Source: Echinometra lucunter (taxonomy: Eukaryota > Echinodermata > Echinoidea > Camarodonta > Echinometridae). From it: a DNA stretch of 64,000 nucleotides. Numbering within the stretch: the first letter of the stretch is position 1; each line of letters begins with the position of its first letter. This document shows, piece by piece, positions 31,422 through 42,000 of the stretch. The stretch covers positions 10,482,617 to 10,546,616 of the forward strand of contig CM057153.1 of the NCBI GenBank assembly GCA_029962745.1. Reading direction: 5' to 3'. Made by a program: the position numbers and the translations under genes. The notes beneath the pieces were generated by a model. The model did not search any database. It was not told where the DNA came from and saw nothing but the letters and a program-made list of their open reading frames with translations.

Positions 31422-31694
31422 AAGACGAGGCATAATTTTCACTTTTCTACTGTGCCATATTTTCTGACTAATCATGATACGAATGAACAACATATTAGAA
31501 GTAGCCTAACTTAACTGGAGGCTGGCAAAAGTATGATTTTGTCAAATACACACTTACCATTTCGCTGCAGAACATTTTTTTTTTTTTTTTTGGTCTACTC
31601 TCATCATGATTTTGTGGTGGGGGGAGGCTCACCGTGGGGAACACAAAATGTGTGGGGAGCACGTGCCCCAGCCGGGCCCCTCTAGCTACGCCCC

Positions 31695-31957
31695 TGATCA
31701 GAATGATCCTTTCGTGAGTCTGATCCCCAAGGTGAAGACGAGAACGCAAATTGCTCCCAGGTTGTAGTTGGAAGACTAGACAAGGACGCTTCCGCTTCCC
31801 ATCATTATGTAGCTCAGGCGCCATACAGTGGCTGGTTGGGTTGACAATGGACCCTACCATCTTTATAGCCAGTTCTGCACGAGGATGCGCGAGGGTGGTC
31901 TGCATGCTTGGCAAGTCCTTAGCGAGCACTTCATTGTCTGGGGTTCTCTCTGGGCTC
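31695..31957 (-). CDS. Candidate exon of an unknown gene (copy A)
   Basis: An open frame after an acceptor-like AATCAG encodes a non-repetitive peptide including EVLAKDLPSMQTTLAHPRAE, NPTSHCMAPELHNDGKRK and NLRSRLHLGDQTHERI. Between copies A and B it shows three synonymous and one missense change (Thr/Ile) and no indel, as expected of coding DNA. I do not recognise the family. The 3' end is unclear because the frame runs into a repeat starting GGGGCGTAGCTAGAGG. It could also be a chance frame. Confidence 0.3.
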
Positions 31958-32164
31958 TTGTAACCTGATTTTCATTACTGTTGTCGAAAATATACTTCAC
32001 ACTTCTTCAGAAGGTGATATTCCTATCTTTCTTCAACGTTCTCCTCCTCCGCCCCCTCCCTACCCCCTTTCTCCCCTTTCTCTCACCTCCCTCACCTCAC
32101 CAAGCACCATTGTTTTATCAGAACTGGACGAGCTGGGCTCGTATCTGTAGTCATCTTGGGGACT

Positions 32165-32419
32165 CTAGCTCGTATACTCGAACTCGTATCTTTGCTCAAC
32201 TTGGGAGCTTGTACTCATACTCATACTCATCTTTGGAGCTTGTATGCTCAGGACTTCGATTCTAGAAGCCTCAGAGTCGATCATGCTACTCCGTATCCAT
32301 GGGGCCGACGTCATCTCGTCGATGTAGACGACACCGTGGTCCTCGCCCCAGACTGTGCGATCACGGTACTTCACAACATGAACTATTACTTCAGCGATAT
32401 GTTTTAATAGTTTACACAC
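32165..32419 (-). CDS. Candidate open frame of unknown function (copy A)
   Basis: An 84-codon frame ending in TAG at 32165. Features include KYRDRTVWGEDHGVVYIDEM and a serine/methionine-rich tail from a GAGTAT repeat. It is identical in copy B, but so is the surrounding non-coding DNA, so identity alone is not evidence of selection. No family recognised. Confidence 0.2.
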   Translation of the reverse strand: MCKLLKHIAEVIVHVVKYRDRTVWGEDHGVVYIDEMTSAPWIRSSMIDSEASRIEVLSIQAPKMSMSMSTSSQVEQRYEFEYTS

Positions 32420-33489
32420 CGGTCCAGTGTAGGTAGTTTATTTCTGTTATGATACAATAATCCCTCTAGGAATTAAGAGTAATTTATTATTGGTGTTAAT
32501 TTTTGTTGTTGTTGTTGCAAATTGATATACCGAATAGCTGAACTTTGATAATTTACAAATTGAATAATATACTGATATACTGATATATTGATATATGATA
32601 TACAATGATGTAATTTACTTTGTTGAATATTCAATTGAATCAATTATTTATTTTGTTTGTGTACCTTTATCGAGCAGTTGGCTCTTGATTAAACTTAAGT
32701 ACACTATAGCCAGTGAGTAATTGTTTATTTTCCAGTGGTATTTATTCATTTTTAGCAGAACCTAATTCATCGTCAGACATAGTAATATTCAGTACTAAGA
32801 TCTGACAATAGTTATGATTCAATTCTACAAATTTATTTTTAGTTACAAAATGCCATCCTTAGGGGCTAATCAAACCCTAATCTGAACGAGAGCAGACAAA
32901 TCTAAGGAAACTTTTCCTTTAAAAATTGATTAAATCGAATAAAAGGTCAGAAGGCCAGTAATTTCGTGCAAAAAGGGTGTGCAATAATATTTTCTGACAA
33001 AAAACATAAAAGTCATCACACTTGTCAGCCAAAATTAAGATAAAAAAGAAAGCAGTCATCGGCTAAAAGACATTAGGGTTGAATGAAAATATGAAGTTTC
33101 GTTTGCCATGCATGCACTGCTTTGACATAAGCACTGCTAAAAATATGAAATCAAAAATATTTTGGAATAGCTCTCTCAAATTAGCTTGTCCACACAGAAC
33201 ACGCAAACATAGACATATAAAAAAAGGTGTGCCAGTGCAGAGGTTCTCCGTTGTTTTCGTGTTTTTGTTTTGTTTTTGTTTGTTTGCTGTTGTCTTTATT
33301 TTCTTTACTTGCTTTACTGCAGACTGCACAACATGCAATCCTATACTGACGACAGCCCCCGTGAAGACAATTTTTCATTACTTAGAGACAACGAATTTCA
33401 TTACATTTTAATGTCGAAATTATGAACAATAGAAAATGCGAATTTGAAATTCATGTCATAATAATTTCATCTTATAAAAACAAGAACAA

Positions 33490-33559
33490 CATCTCTCTCT
33501 TTCTCCCTCTCTCTCTTTCTCTCTCTCTCACTCTCTCTCTGTCTCTCTCTCTTTCACTC

Positions 33560-33610
<51 letters not shown>

Positions 33611-33630
33611 GTCTCTCTCTCTCTCTCTGG
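33490..33630. repeat. CT microsatellite (copy A)
   Basis: About 140 bp of CT repeat with CTCA and CTGT interruptions. Confidence 0.95.
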
Positions 33631-33924
33631 CTTTACAAGCTCAAAATGCTAATTACTTTTACCTTTTATGTCTCTTCTGGTGCACTCTCGTGTGTGTGTT
33701 TTGTATGATTTCATCCGTTGCACTTTGTACTTTGCTTCTTGTGGTTTCGGATCCTTACATTTTTTTTGTTATAATTTTTCTTACGAAAACACAGTCATCA
33801 GAAGTTAACTAACAAAAATTTACCTACTAACAGGAAACGCTTTAGGTTTAAGTATTTGCAACAGCTACGGAAATGTTTAAAGCGAATGTAGGCCTACTTG
33901 GATTTAAGTAAGTTTCTTACGGCT

Positions 33925-34115
33925 TATGTCGAAAGGGTGCGTGCGCGGAGCGGTATGGGAGCGGGGAGGGAACGGGGATGGCCGCACCCTTTCGAGAGAA
34001 GCCCCCCCCCCCCCCCAGTTGTCTCGAAAGGGTGGGTTGCGTGTGGGGAGTGAAATTAACGCACCCATTCGTGGAAACCCGGGGGGGGGGGGGGCTTGTC
34101 TCGAAAGGGTGTGCT
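33925..34115. repeat. Cluster of CTCGAAAGGGTG motifs with poly-C and poly-G tracts (copy A)
   Basis: TCGAAAGGGTG occurs three times on the plus strand and once inverted (CACCCTTTCGAGA), separated by a poly-C tract and a poly-G tract. Looks like eroded tandem/inverted repeats of an unknown element. Confidence 0.6.
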
Positions 34116-34674
34116 GAGTAGTCTGATGTACCAGCCATTTTTTTTGTTAATGTAAGTATTTAAAAAAAAAAAAGGAGGAAAGGAGACAGGCGGTTGTCTA
34201 TCACCTGAGGGGGGAGGGGTGTCCAACGATCCCCAAAATATATATGAGGGAAAGAATTCCCCTTTTCTGTCTGCTAGAGTATTATGGTGGGGATGCATAA
34301 AACGGGAGAAGAAATGGATGCCCCACTCCCCCCCCCCCCAAAAAAAAAGAAAAAAAAAAGGGGGAATATGCATTTTGTTCATGAGTATTCTTATACTCAA
34401 GAACGCAGAAGCAATAGTATGCACCCGCACACACGCTCACACACACGCCACACACACACACACTTGCAAATATCTTTCTTTAGTTTCTTTACTGTCGCAA
34501 ATTAAAGGTGTGCATGAGGCTGATTTCGTAATGGAATGCGCATTTCCAAAGGACAGATGAGGCCCGAAGAATAGAAAGTCATATTTCCATTTTATTTGAA
34601 TTCAGCATGGAGGGACAACGACATGTGCACTTCAAGCAATCAAGCAATCACAACGAAATTAGACAAGAAGTTTT

Positions 34675-34735
34675 GTGTGTGTGTGTGTGTGTGCGTGTGT
34701 GTGTGTGTGTGCGTGCGTGTGTGAGGGTGTGTGTG
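34675..34735. repeat. GT microsatellite at the 5' edge of the LINE (copy A)
   Basis: GT/GC-GT run directly preceding the reverse-transcriptase reading frame. Confidence 0.95.
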
Positions 34736-36720
34736 TGCGGATGCAGAAGATTGCTTCTTTTTCTCACAATTTCCTTTTCAAAGCTCTAGAATCATTTGGT
34801 TTTGGTCCGTCTTTTTGTTCATGGGTTAAAACAATGTACAATGGAATAAGTAGTTGTGTGATGAATGGAGGTGTCTCGACAGGGTATTTTGATATTAAGC
34901 GAGGGGTAAGGCAAGGTGACCCACTTTCTCCTTATTTGTTCCTCCTAGTAATTGAGATATTAGCACATACAATAAGAAACGATAACGTGATCAAAGGTAT
35001 AGAGATTGGTGATTTTGAAATTCGACAAGTCTTGTACGCTGATGACATGACTTTATTTGTTAAAAATATAAGTTCAATTTTGAGAATAAAGGATATTTTT
35101 CAGGCTTTTTTTTTAATCAAGTGGGCTAAAAGTTAATATTGAAAAAACAAATGTCATGAGGTTAGGGGAAAGCATTGAGGGTTCGCAATCACTTCCCATG
35201 GGCCATAGAGTGACAGAAAGTGAAAATTTTAGGAGTTTATTTTTCATTGGATATTAACATTAGGGAGGAACTTAATATAAAGAGATACTTAGTAAAATAA
35301 AAAGGCTTCTGGGTTGGTGGAAGCAAAGGGATCTGACCATTATGGGGGAAAATTCATTTTACTTAAAACTTTTGCTCTCTCCAAACTGAATTACGTCTCT
35401 TCGGCTTTAGTTGTGCCCAAATGGGTGGTAGCTGAAATTAAAAAGTTATGTTTTGAATTATATGGAATGGGAAAGATCGTATTAAAGAGCGATCTGTTAC
35501 CAAGATTATGGTGATGGAGGTTTAAGAATGAGTGATTTTGATTTTATTTGTGAAAACCCAAAGACTTATGTGGCTGAAGAGACTTCGTATGGAGAAAGGA
35601 ATATGGGATGGAAATTGTATTTTGACCATATCTTTAGGACGGTTTGGGGGAAGATTGTTTCCCTTTGCAATTATGATATGAAATTACTTACAGTCAAAGC
35701 ACCAATATTTTATTTAGAAATGTTAAAAGCATGGCAGGATATGGAGAGCTGCAGGGAATTTTTCAAGAAGGGAAAACTAATCCAATAATTTTTAATAATA
35801 AAACTACCTTCATAAAAACCAAAATGAGTTTTCATGAAGAATTGTATAAGAAAAAATATTATTTAGTTGATCACATTCTCGATAAGAATCAAATCAGACC
35901 ACTGGCATACTTTCAGAATTTAGGTCTATGTAGTGATAACATAGCTAAGGTTTGGGAAATGTGCAATGTTATTTTAAAGAGCGGGAAATTTGATGGGGGG
36001 GGGGGCAGACAAATACTACTCAGTAGATGTACGAGATTTTAATTATTACTTTAAAGATATCTGAAAATACGATCCTATTGAGAGACCTATCATCAGAAAG
36101 GTCTACGATCATTTTATAACAGGACTTGCAACGTTCATACACTTTAAAATTCGGGATGGTCAAAATGATTTTGAATTCTCAAAAAGGAAACTAAGATATA
36201 TTTATAAAACCCAGAATACCACGCTTTTGTAAAGATTACGGAATTTCAGTACAAATTACTCCACGGAGCAATTTATACAAAAGAAACATCTATTAAGATT
36301 TGGTTTTGTTGAAGACGACCAGTGTTCTTTCTGTAAACAAACGGAGGCGTGAGTCATATTTGCATTTATTTTTTGGGACTGTGTATATGTCAAGCCCCCT
36401 GTGGCAGGGAGTGATTAAAAGATTGGACTGTTAAGAACTACAAAACGTAAAGTGGGACAATGTCATGTTGGAATACTGGGAAACTCATTTAGGATTAAGT
36501 GCTGCAATACATTAATTTTTACAATTAGTATATCATATATCGGTCACGGTCAGACGGGTGCAATTCCTAAGTTAGAAAGATTTTTTAAAATAATATTGGA
36601 ATATAAGAGAGGAAAAAAGAGTGGCTATAAAAAGAAACCAAACTAGGTAAACATCTACAAAAAATGGGAGGAAAGTATTAAATTACAAACAGTGTAAGAC
36701 ATTTATCTTTCAGATTCAAT
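34736..36720 (+). mobile_element. 5'-truncated L1/Tx1-type LINE with frameshifts (copy A)
   Basis: The reverse transcriptase is recognisable from 34736 to 35136: FLFKALESFGFG, then RGVRQGDPLSPYLF (motif 4 region) and VLYADDMTLF, which carries the catalytic YADD. The frame then breaks repeatedly. Further on, fragments of the C-terminal region include a CSFCKQTEA-like zinc-finger remnant (about 36320). Endonuclease and ORF1 are missing, so the insertion is truncated. The same stretch in copy B is open where this one has several one-base indels. Confidence 0.85.
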
Positions 36721-36820
36721 TCATCAAGACTGAAAGCAGTCGGTGGGTGCCGGTGTGTGTGGGTGTGTGTCGTGTGGTCGATGGATGTGTGTGCCGATGT
36801 ATTTTTTTTTGGGGGGGGGG

Positions 36821-37320
36821 NNNNNNNNNNNNNNNNNNNNNNNNNNNNNNNNNNNNNNNNNNNNNNNNNNNNNNNNNNNNNNNNNNNNNNNNNNNNNNNN
36901 NNNNNNNNNNNNNNNNNNNNNNNNNNNNNNNNNNNNNNNNNNNNNNNNNNNNNNNNNNNNNNNNNNNNNNNNNNNNNNNNNNNNNNNNNNNNNNNNNNNN
37001 NNNNNNNNNNNNNNNNNNNNNNNNNNNNNNNNNNNNNNNNNNNNNNNNNNNNNNNNNNNNNNNNNNNNNNNNNNNNNNNNNNNNNNNNNNNNNNNNNNNN
37101 NNNNNNNNNNNNNNNNNNNNNNNNNNNNNNNNNNNNNNNNNNNNNNNNNNNNNNNNNNNNNNNNNNNNNNNNNNNNNNNNNNNNNNNNNNNNNNNNNNNN
37201 NNNNNNNNNNNNNNNNNNNNNNNNNNNNNNNNNNNNNNNNNNNNNNNNNNNNNNNNNNNNNNNNNNNNNNNNNNNNNNNNNNNNNNNNNNNNNNNNNNNN
37301 NNNNNNNNNNNNNNNNNNNN
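36821..37320. other. Assembly gap, 500 N
   Basis: A run of exactly 500 undetermined bases, the usual size for a scaffold gap of arbitrary length. It separates copy A from the element that leads into copy B. Long reading frames spanning it are artefacts. Confidence 0.99.
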
Positions 37321-37349
37321 CAACACATACAAGCCAATAGGAAGATTGT

Positions 37350-38870
37350 GTCTCGCCCACCCGTGGCTAAATAACACGAAAGTTTCCCCAAGTACAATCC
37401 CTTGCCCTAACCAAGTTTGATGTCACAAGAAAGTCTTGCAGGTCGTAAAGTTTGACCTAAAATGACCTTTCACCTTACCATGTGACCTGACAGCACATAG
37501 CATGAATGTACCCCTAGTGCATCTATCACCCAAATTTGGTTGCTATTGCAGCAACATGTGCCAAGTTATGCGTCATAAGAGTCTTGCAGGTAAACTTTAA
37601 CGTTTGAAATACAAGAAATGACAGAGGAAAAGCAAATTCAGAATTTGAAAACATCTGTAACATATGACCTCCAATGACCTTTCACCTTATCATGTGAAGT
37701 CCAACAGAATGATAACATGCACTTCCCCTTAGTGATCTGCAACCCAAGTTTGACTGAAAAGTGTGACAACGGTTGCAAAGTTTTGTGTCATAAGAGAGTC
37801 TTGCACGTAAACTTTAACCGTTCAACGTTTGACCTGTAATGACCTTTGACCTGACCATGTGACCTCTGACTGGACCATAACATGCAGGTCCCCTTAGTGC
37901 ATCTACAACCCAAGTTTGATAGATAAGTGTCACACGGTTGCAGAGTTTTGTGTCATAAGAGAGTCTTGCACGTAAACTTTAATGTTTGACCTGAAATGAC
38001 CTTTGACCTTACCATGTGACCTATGACTGGACCATAACATGCAGGTCCCCTTAGTGCATCGACAACCCAAGTTTGATAGATAAGTGTCACACGGTTGCAG
38101 AGTTTTGAGTCATAAGAGAGTCTTGCACGTAAACTTCAACGTTTGACCTGAAATGACCTTTGACCTTACCATGTGACCTCTGACTGGACCATAACATGCA
38201 GGTCCCCTCAGTGCATCTACAACCCAAGTTTGGTTGAAAAGTGAGTCACGGTTGCAAAGTTATGTGTGATAAGAGAGTCTTGCACGTCAACTTTAACATT
38301 TGACCTGAAATGACCTTTGACCTTACCATGTGACCTCTGACTGGACAATAAGATGCAGGTCCCCTTAGTGCATCTACAACCCAAGTTTGATTGAACAGTG
38401 TCACACAGTTGCAGAGTTTTGTGTCATAAGAGAGTCTTGCACGTAAATTTTAACGTTTGACCTAAAATGACCTTTGACCTTACCATGTGACCTCTGACTA
38501 GAGCATAACATGCAGGTCCGCTTAGGGCATCTACAACCCAAGTTTGGTTGAAAAGTGAGTCACGGTTGCAGAGTTTTGTGTCATAAGAGAGTCTTGCACA
38601 TAAACTTTAACGTTTGACCTGAAATGACCTTTGACCTTACCATGTGACCTCTGACTGGACCATAACATGCAGGTCCCCTTAGTGCATCTACAACCCAAGT
38701 TTGGTTGAAAAGTGAGTCACGGTTGCCAAGTTATCTTTCATAACGTTTGTGACGGACGGACGGACGGACGACGGACGGACGACGGACGGACGACGGACGG
38801 ACGACGGACGGACGACGGACGGACGACATTTGGATCCCTTAGTCTCGCCTTCACCTCCGATGGGCGAGAC
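37350..38870. mobile_element. Tsp/pearl-like tandem-repeat element
   Basis: The outer ends GTCTCGCCCA and TGGGCGAGAC are inverted. Inside lie about eight units, mostly near 157 bp (marker GTCTTGCACGTAAAC at about 37798, 37963, 38120, 38278, 38435 and 38592, with two diverged units before), then a GACGGACGGAC microsatellite (38750-38827), then a terminal hairpin GTCTCGCC...GGCGAGAC (38842-38870). This order (core repeats of about 160 bp, ACGG-type microsatellite, 3' tail) matches the pearl elements of bivalves and the sea urchin Tsp element, thought to be non-autonomous Helitron relatives. No coding frame. Confidence 0.7.
38750..38827. repeat. GACG-type microsatellite inside the tandem-repeat element
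   Basis: Starts as a GACG tetramer and continues as an 11-bp GGACGGACGAC repeat. Confidence 0.95.
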
Positions 38871-38888
38871 AAAAAATAGAACACTCAC

Positions 38889-39095
38889 ATCTTGCTTTGC
38901 TTGCTTCTTGTTCTGAAGTCCCACCCGCTGCCTCCAATGAAGGAGGACATTCTCTATCTGGTGCCACTGGAGGTTGGACTTGTTCTTGCCCGACTGGTCC
39001 TGGGCCATCTTGAGGTTGTCCCTGATGTGGATCATGTCCCGTTCCTTCTCCGGGACCTTGTCTTCAGAGTCCAGGAATGCCAGAAGACCAGCAGG
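38889..39095 (-). CDS. DNAJC13: DNAJC13 exon 18 (copy B)
   Basis: Residues 658-726, identical to 11288-11494. Only 17 bp separate the donor side from the homology breakpoint. Confidence 0.94.
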
Positions 39096-42000
39096 CTATA
39101 ACACGAGAAAGTTATTAGTATCTAATGTTAAACCCATTTTGGCAAGCCCTTGATCACTATTTGCTACTCTATGCACTCCAGGGAAATGCTGGATGAGAGA
39201 TCATACATCTACATGATAAAGATTTGCAAGTGATCCCTTCACCCTTTTTTGGCTTTCATTACACAAGGCATTACTCCATTTTAAAGCACTTACCATGCAC
39301 CAAGAGTAATTCTTTATTTGTGCTATCCCTAAGACCTTTTTTCTTATATCACGGTTCTCAAATTTCACTGCAGCTTATAAAAAATAAAGGAAGGAGCATT
39401 CGGTAAAGCACATTTGTCATGAAAGAGAAGAGGAAGCTCCATTTGACTGATACGTTATATCGAACAAGGTAATGGAAGAGGACCACCACCAATCGGTTCA
39501 CTGAATATACCTGAAAAGTTTCTTTGACATGTCGAAGCCCTCTATGTTGTAAAATAAAGAGCAAGAAAAGCCTGAAAAAGAAGATGATTATGTCTTGGGG
39601 TGTCTCCTCACTGGATAATTACTCATGTTCAGTCCAAAGGAGGAGGGGTGTGTCTGCCTTTGAATGAAAGATCGTGGGTTCAAATCCCACCTCGGGTGCA
39701 TTAAGGCACCCCTCCCATTTCATTGATGCGGGCTTTGTTTCAGTGGAAAACACTCTGTCCCCCAGAAAGGATGTTAAATGGCGGCCCCATGTAGAGGGGA
39801 GTCACCACCTATGCATGTTAAGAACCCACTCCACTATTCAAAGAGTAGGGGGGGGGACCCCTGTGTAGTGGTACACCTGCACATGGCACATGCCAATTAG
39901 TTATATCAGAAGGAGAAACTCAAAGGTCACAGTGATTTAAGTTCACTCTTCCCATCCAAGGGGTGGCTGACGCAAAAAATACTTAATATCCCAATGACCA
40001 CTCACCAGGATTCTCTTCAGTAGTGCATTAGCAGTGGGGTTCCCTGTGATCCAGAGCCCTACCAGATGCCTACTCAGCTGGCGGTTAGTCAGCATGCGTG
40101 TATCCGAGCTCCCTGTGAACATGGCCACATGGAGATGCTTGGGCAGGGCTCCCTCTGCCAACGCCAGCTCCTGCATCTTGGCAGCGATCTCTGCATCTCC
40201 CTCCTACACAAAGGAATCAGCCACACCCAATAATAAGTATCGTATTGAGATGCAGATTCTCTTTTCAATGTAACTGATAGTATTAGTATTTCAATGGTAT
40301 TTTAAAGCAACACATTTCAATTATATTTCTGATATTACACCCATTTCAATGATATTTCAATTCCATGAACATCTTTTGTCCATTATCAAAAATCAAGTGA
40401 AAGTTTTTTCTTTTTAGTTCATGCTATAAAAGTAATCAGACTGTATACCATTACAATGCTTACTTGGAATGATATTTTATCTTGTTGGAAATTATTTGAC
40501 TTTATGCAACACATATTTTCCATAGACTCTTGCCCAAGTTTTCTAGGGCTTAGCACTCAAAGGGTTTAGCACTCAAAAGGGTTAAAGTAAGCTGACCTCA
40601 ATGATGGCTTTCATCACTAGTCCTGCTCCTTTTACTACTGTCATGGATGGATGCTACAAGAAAAGAAGATATGAAAAATTAACTCACATATATGTCATTC
40701 CCAGTGTCGCAGGATTAATAAACAGCACTTATTATTCAGTTTTGAATACTTGTGCAATGAAATTAACAATCAATGAAATTAATCATGTTTCAAGGGCCAA
40801 GGAGAATTATCCTGCTGGCTCAGATGTTGGCCTACCTTCTAATATCAAGTTAATTATGTATGGATATGTGAAGAGGTCATTAACCAGGACTGACACTAGC
40901 AGGCAAATGAGACACACAAGCACCACAAGTGAAGGTTAACACCCCCTAATTATTTTTACCATTTAATCATACAGATAAAATGCATACAGACCATAACACT
41001 TAAATCCAGACCCCCAATGAAAAAGGTTTGTGTGGAGTCGTGCATTAACTTACACACAACATAGGCTCTGATATATACATGGAGGAAATTCAATTTCAGT
41101 CACCTTCATAGTAACCTACCTGGAATAGTCTATAGAGAACACGGCCTTGCTTGGCAACTAGCTCTAAGAGTTGGTCAAACAGAGTTCCATCTGTTGTCTC
41201 ACTGTACGGCGCACACAGACCAAAAGTCAGAAAGTCTAGGAGTGAGACTATCACCAAAGCACCTGTGCCTCGTAGCTGTTGAAGGAAGACAGAAGCAGAA
41301 GTGTGGGATGAAATGGAGAGACAGGTGTGGGGAAAGATGGCTCAAGCATAACCTACTTATTGTCATGTTTAAAGGAAATCCAGAACTTTACAAAGAAACT
41401 GCTTTTCAAGAGAACCCATCTAAAAGTAATTCAAAAATAGTTACAGTTCACATCAGGACAAGGAAATTGAAAACAAGTTACAAACCCTGCATGAAGTTAT
41501 AACTTCTGAGACCAAATTCGCGATGCCTGGGTATGTGGTTCTGAAGTTACCGAACATTCTGTAAGTGCATGTCAGACCCAGAATTGCTCAAAAGCGTGAT
41601 TTCATGTACAAATCCAATGCAATTTCTGTTTCTAGCCAAAATTCATAAATGTATCATTAATTTTACTTTTACTGATTAAACACAATTAATTTCATGTTTT
41701 TTATGAGCGGAATAGTGTTGCCGACGATTTCCATCGAAAAAACAATAAAAAACAAAATGTCGAAAAACAAAGAAATACATAGAAATTTAAAAAACAATAA
41801 AATACATAAGAAAAAAATTTTGATACCACCATTTTTTTGATGTACATTTGATAAGAATCCTAAAAAGAGTGTCTAGACCAAAATTTAGCAGTTTTGGAGT
41901 TGTATTTACAGATTTACAGCTGAATTCTTAGTTTATGCATAAATTAGCATAATCAATTTATTAAAAATAAATTAGAATAATTTCATAATTAACTATAATT

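Noticed and set aside
33079..33411. 110-codon frame conserved in both copies
   Set aside because: The surrounding non-coding DNA is equally conserved, and the frame is dominated by a low-complexity T-rich stretch giving Phe/Val/Cys runs.
36678..37420. Several 200-codon frames
   Set aside because: They exist only because the 500-N gap has no stop codons.
37430..38740. CRISPR array
   Set aside because: Units are continuous satellite repeats of about 157 bp with no unique spacers, in animal DNA.
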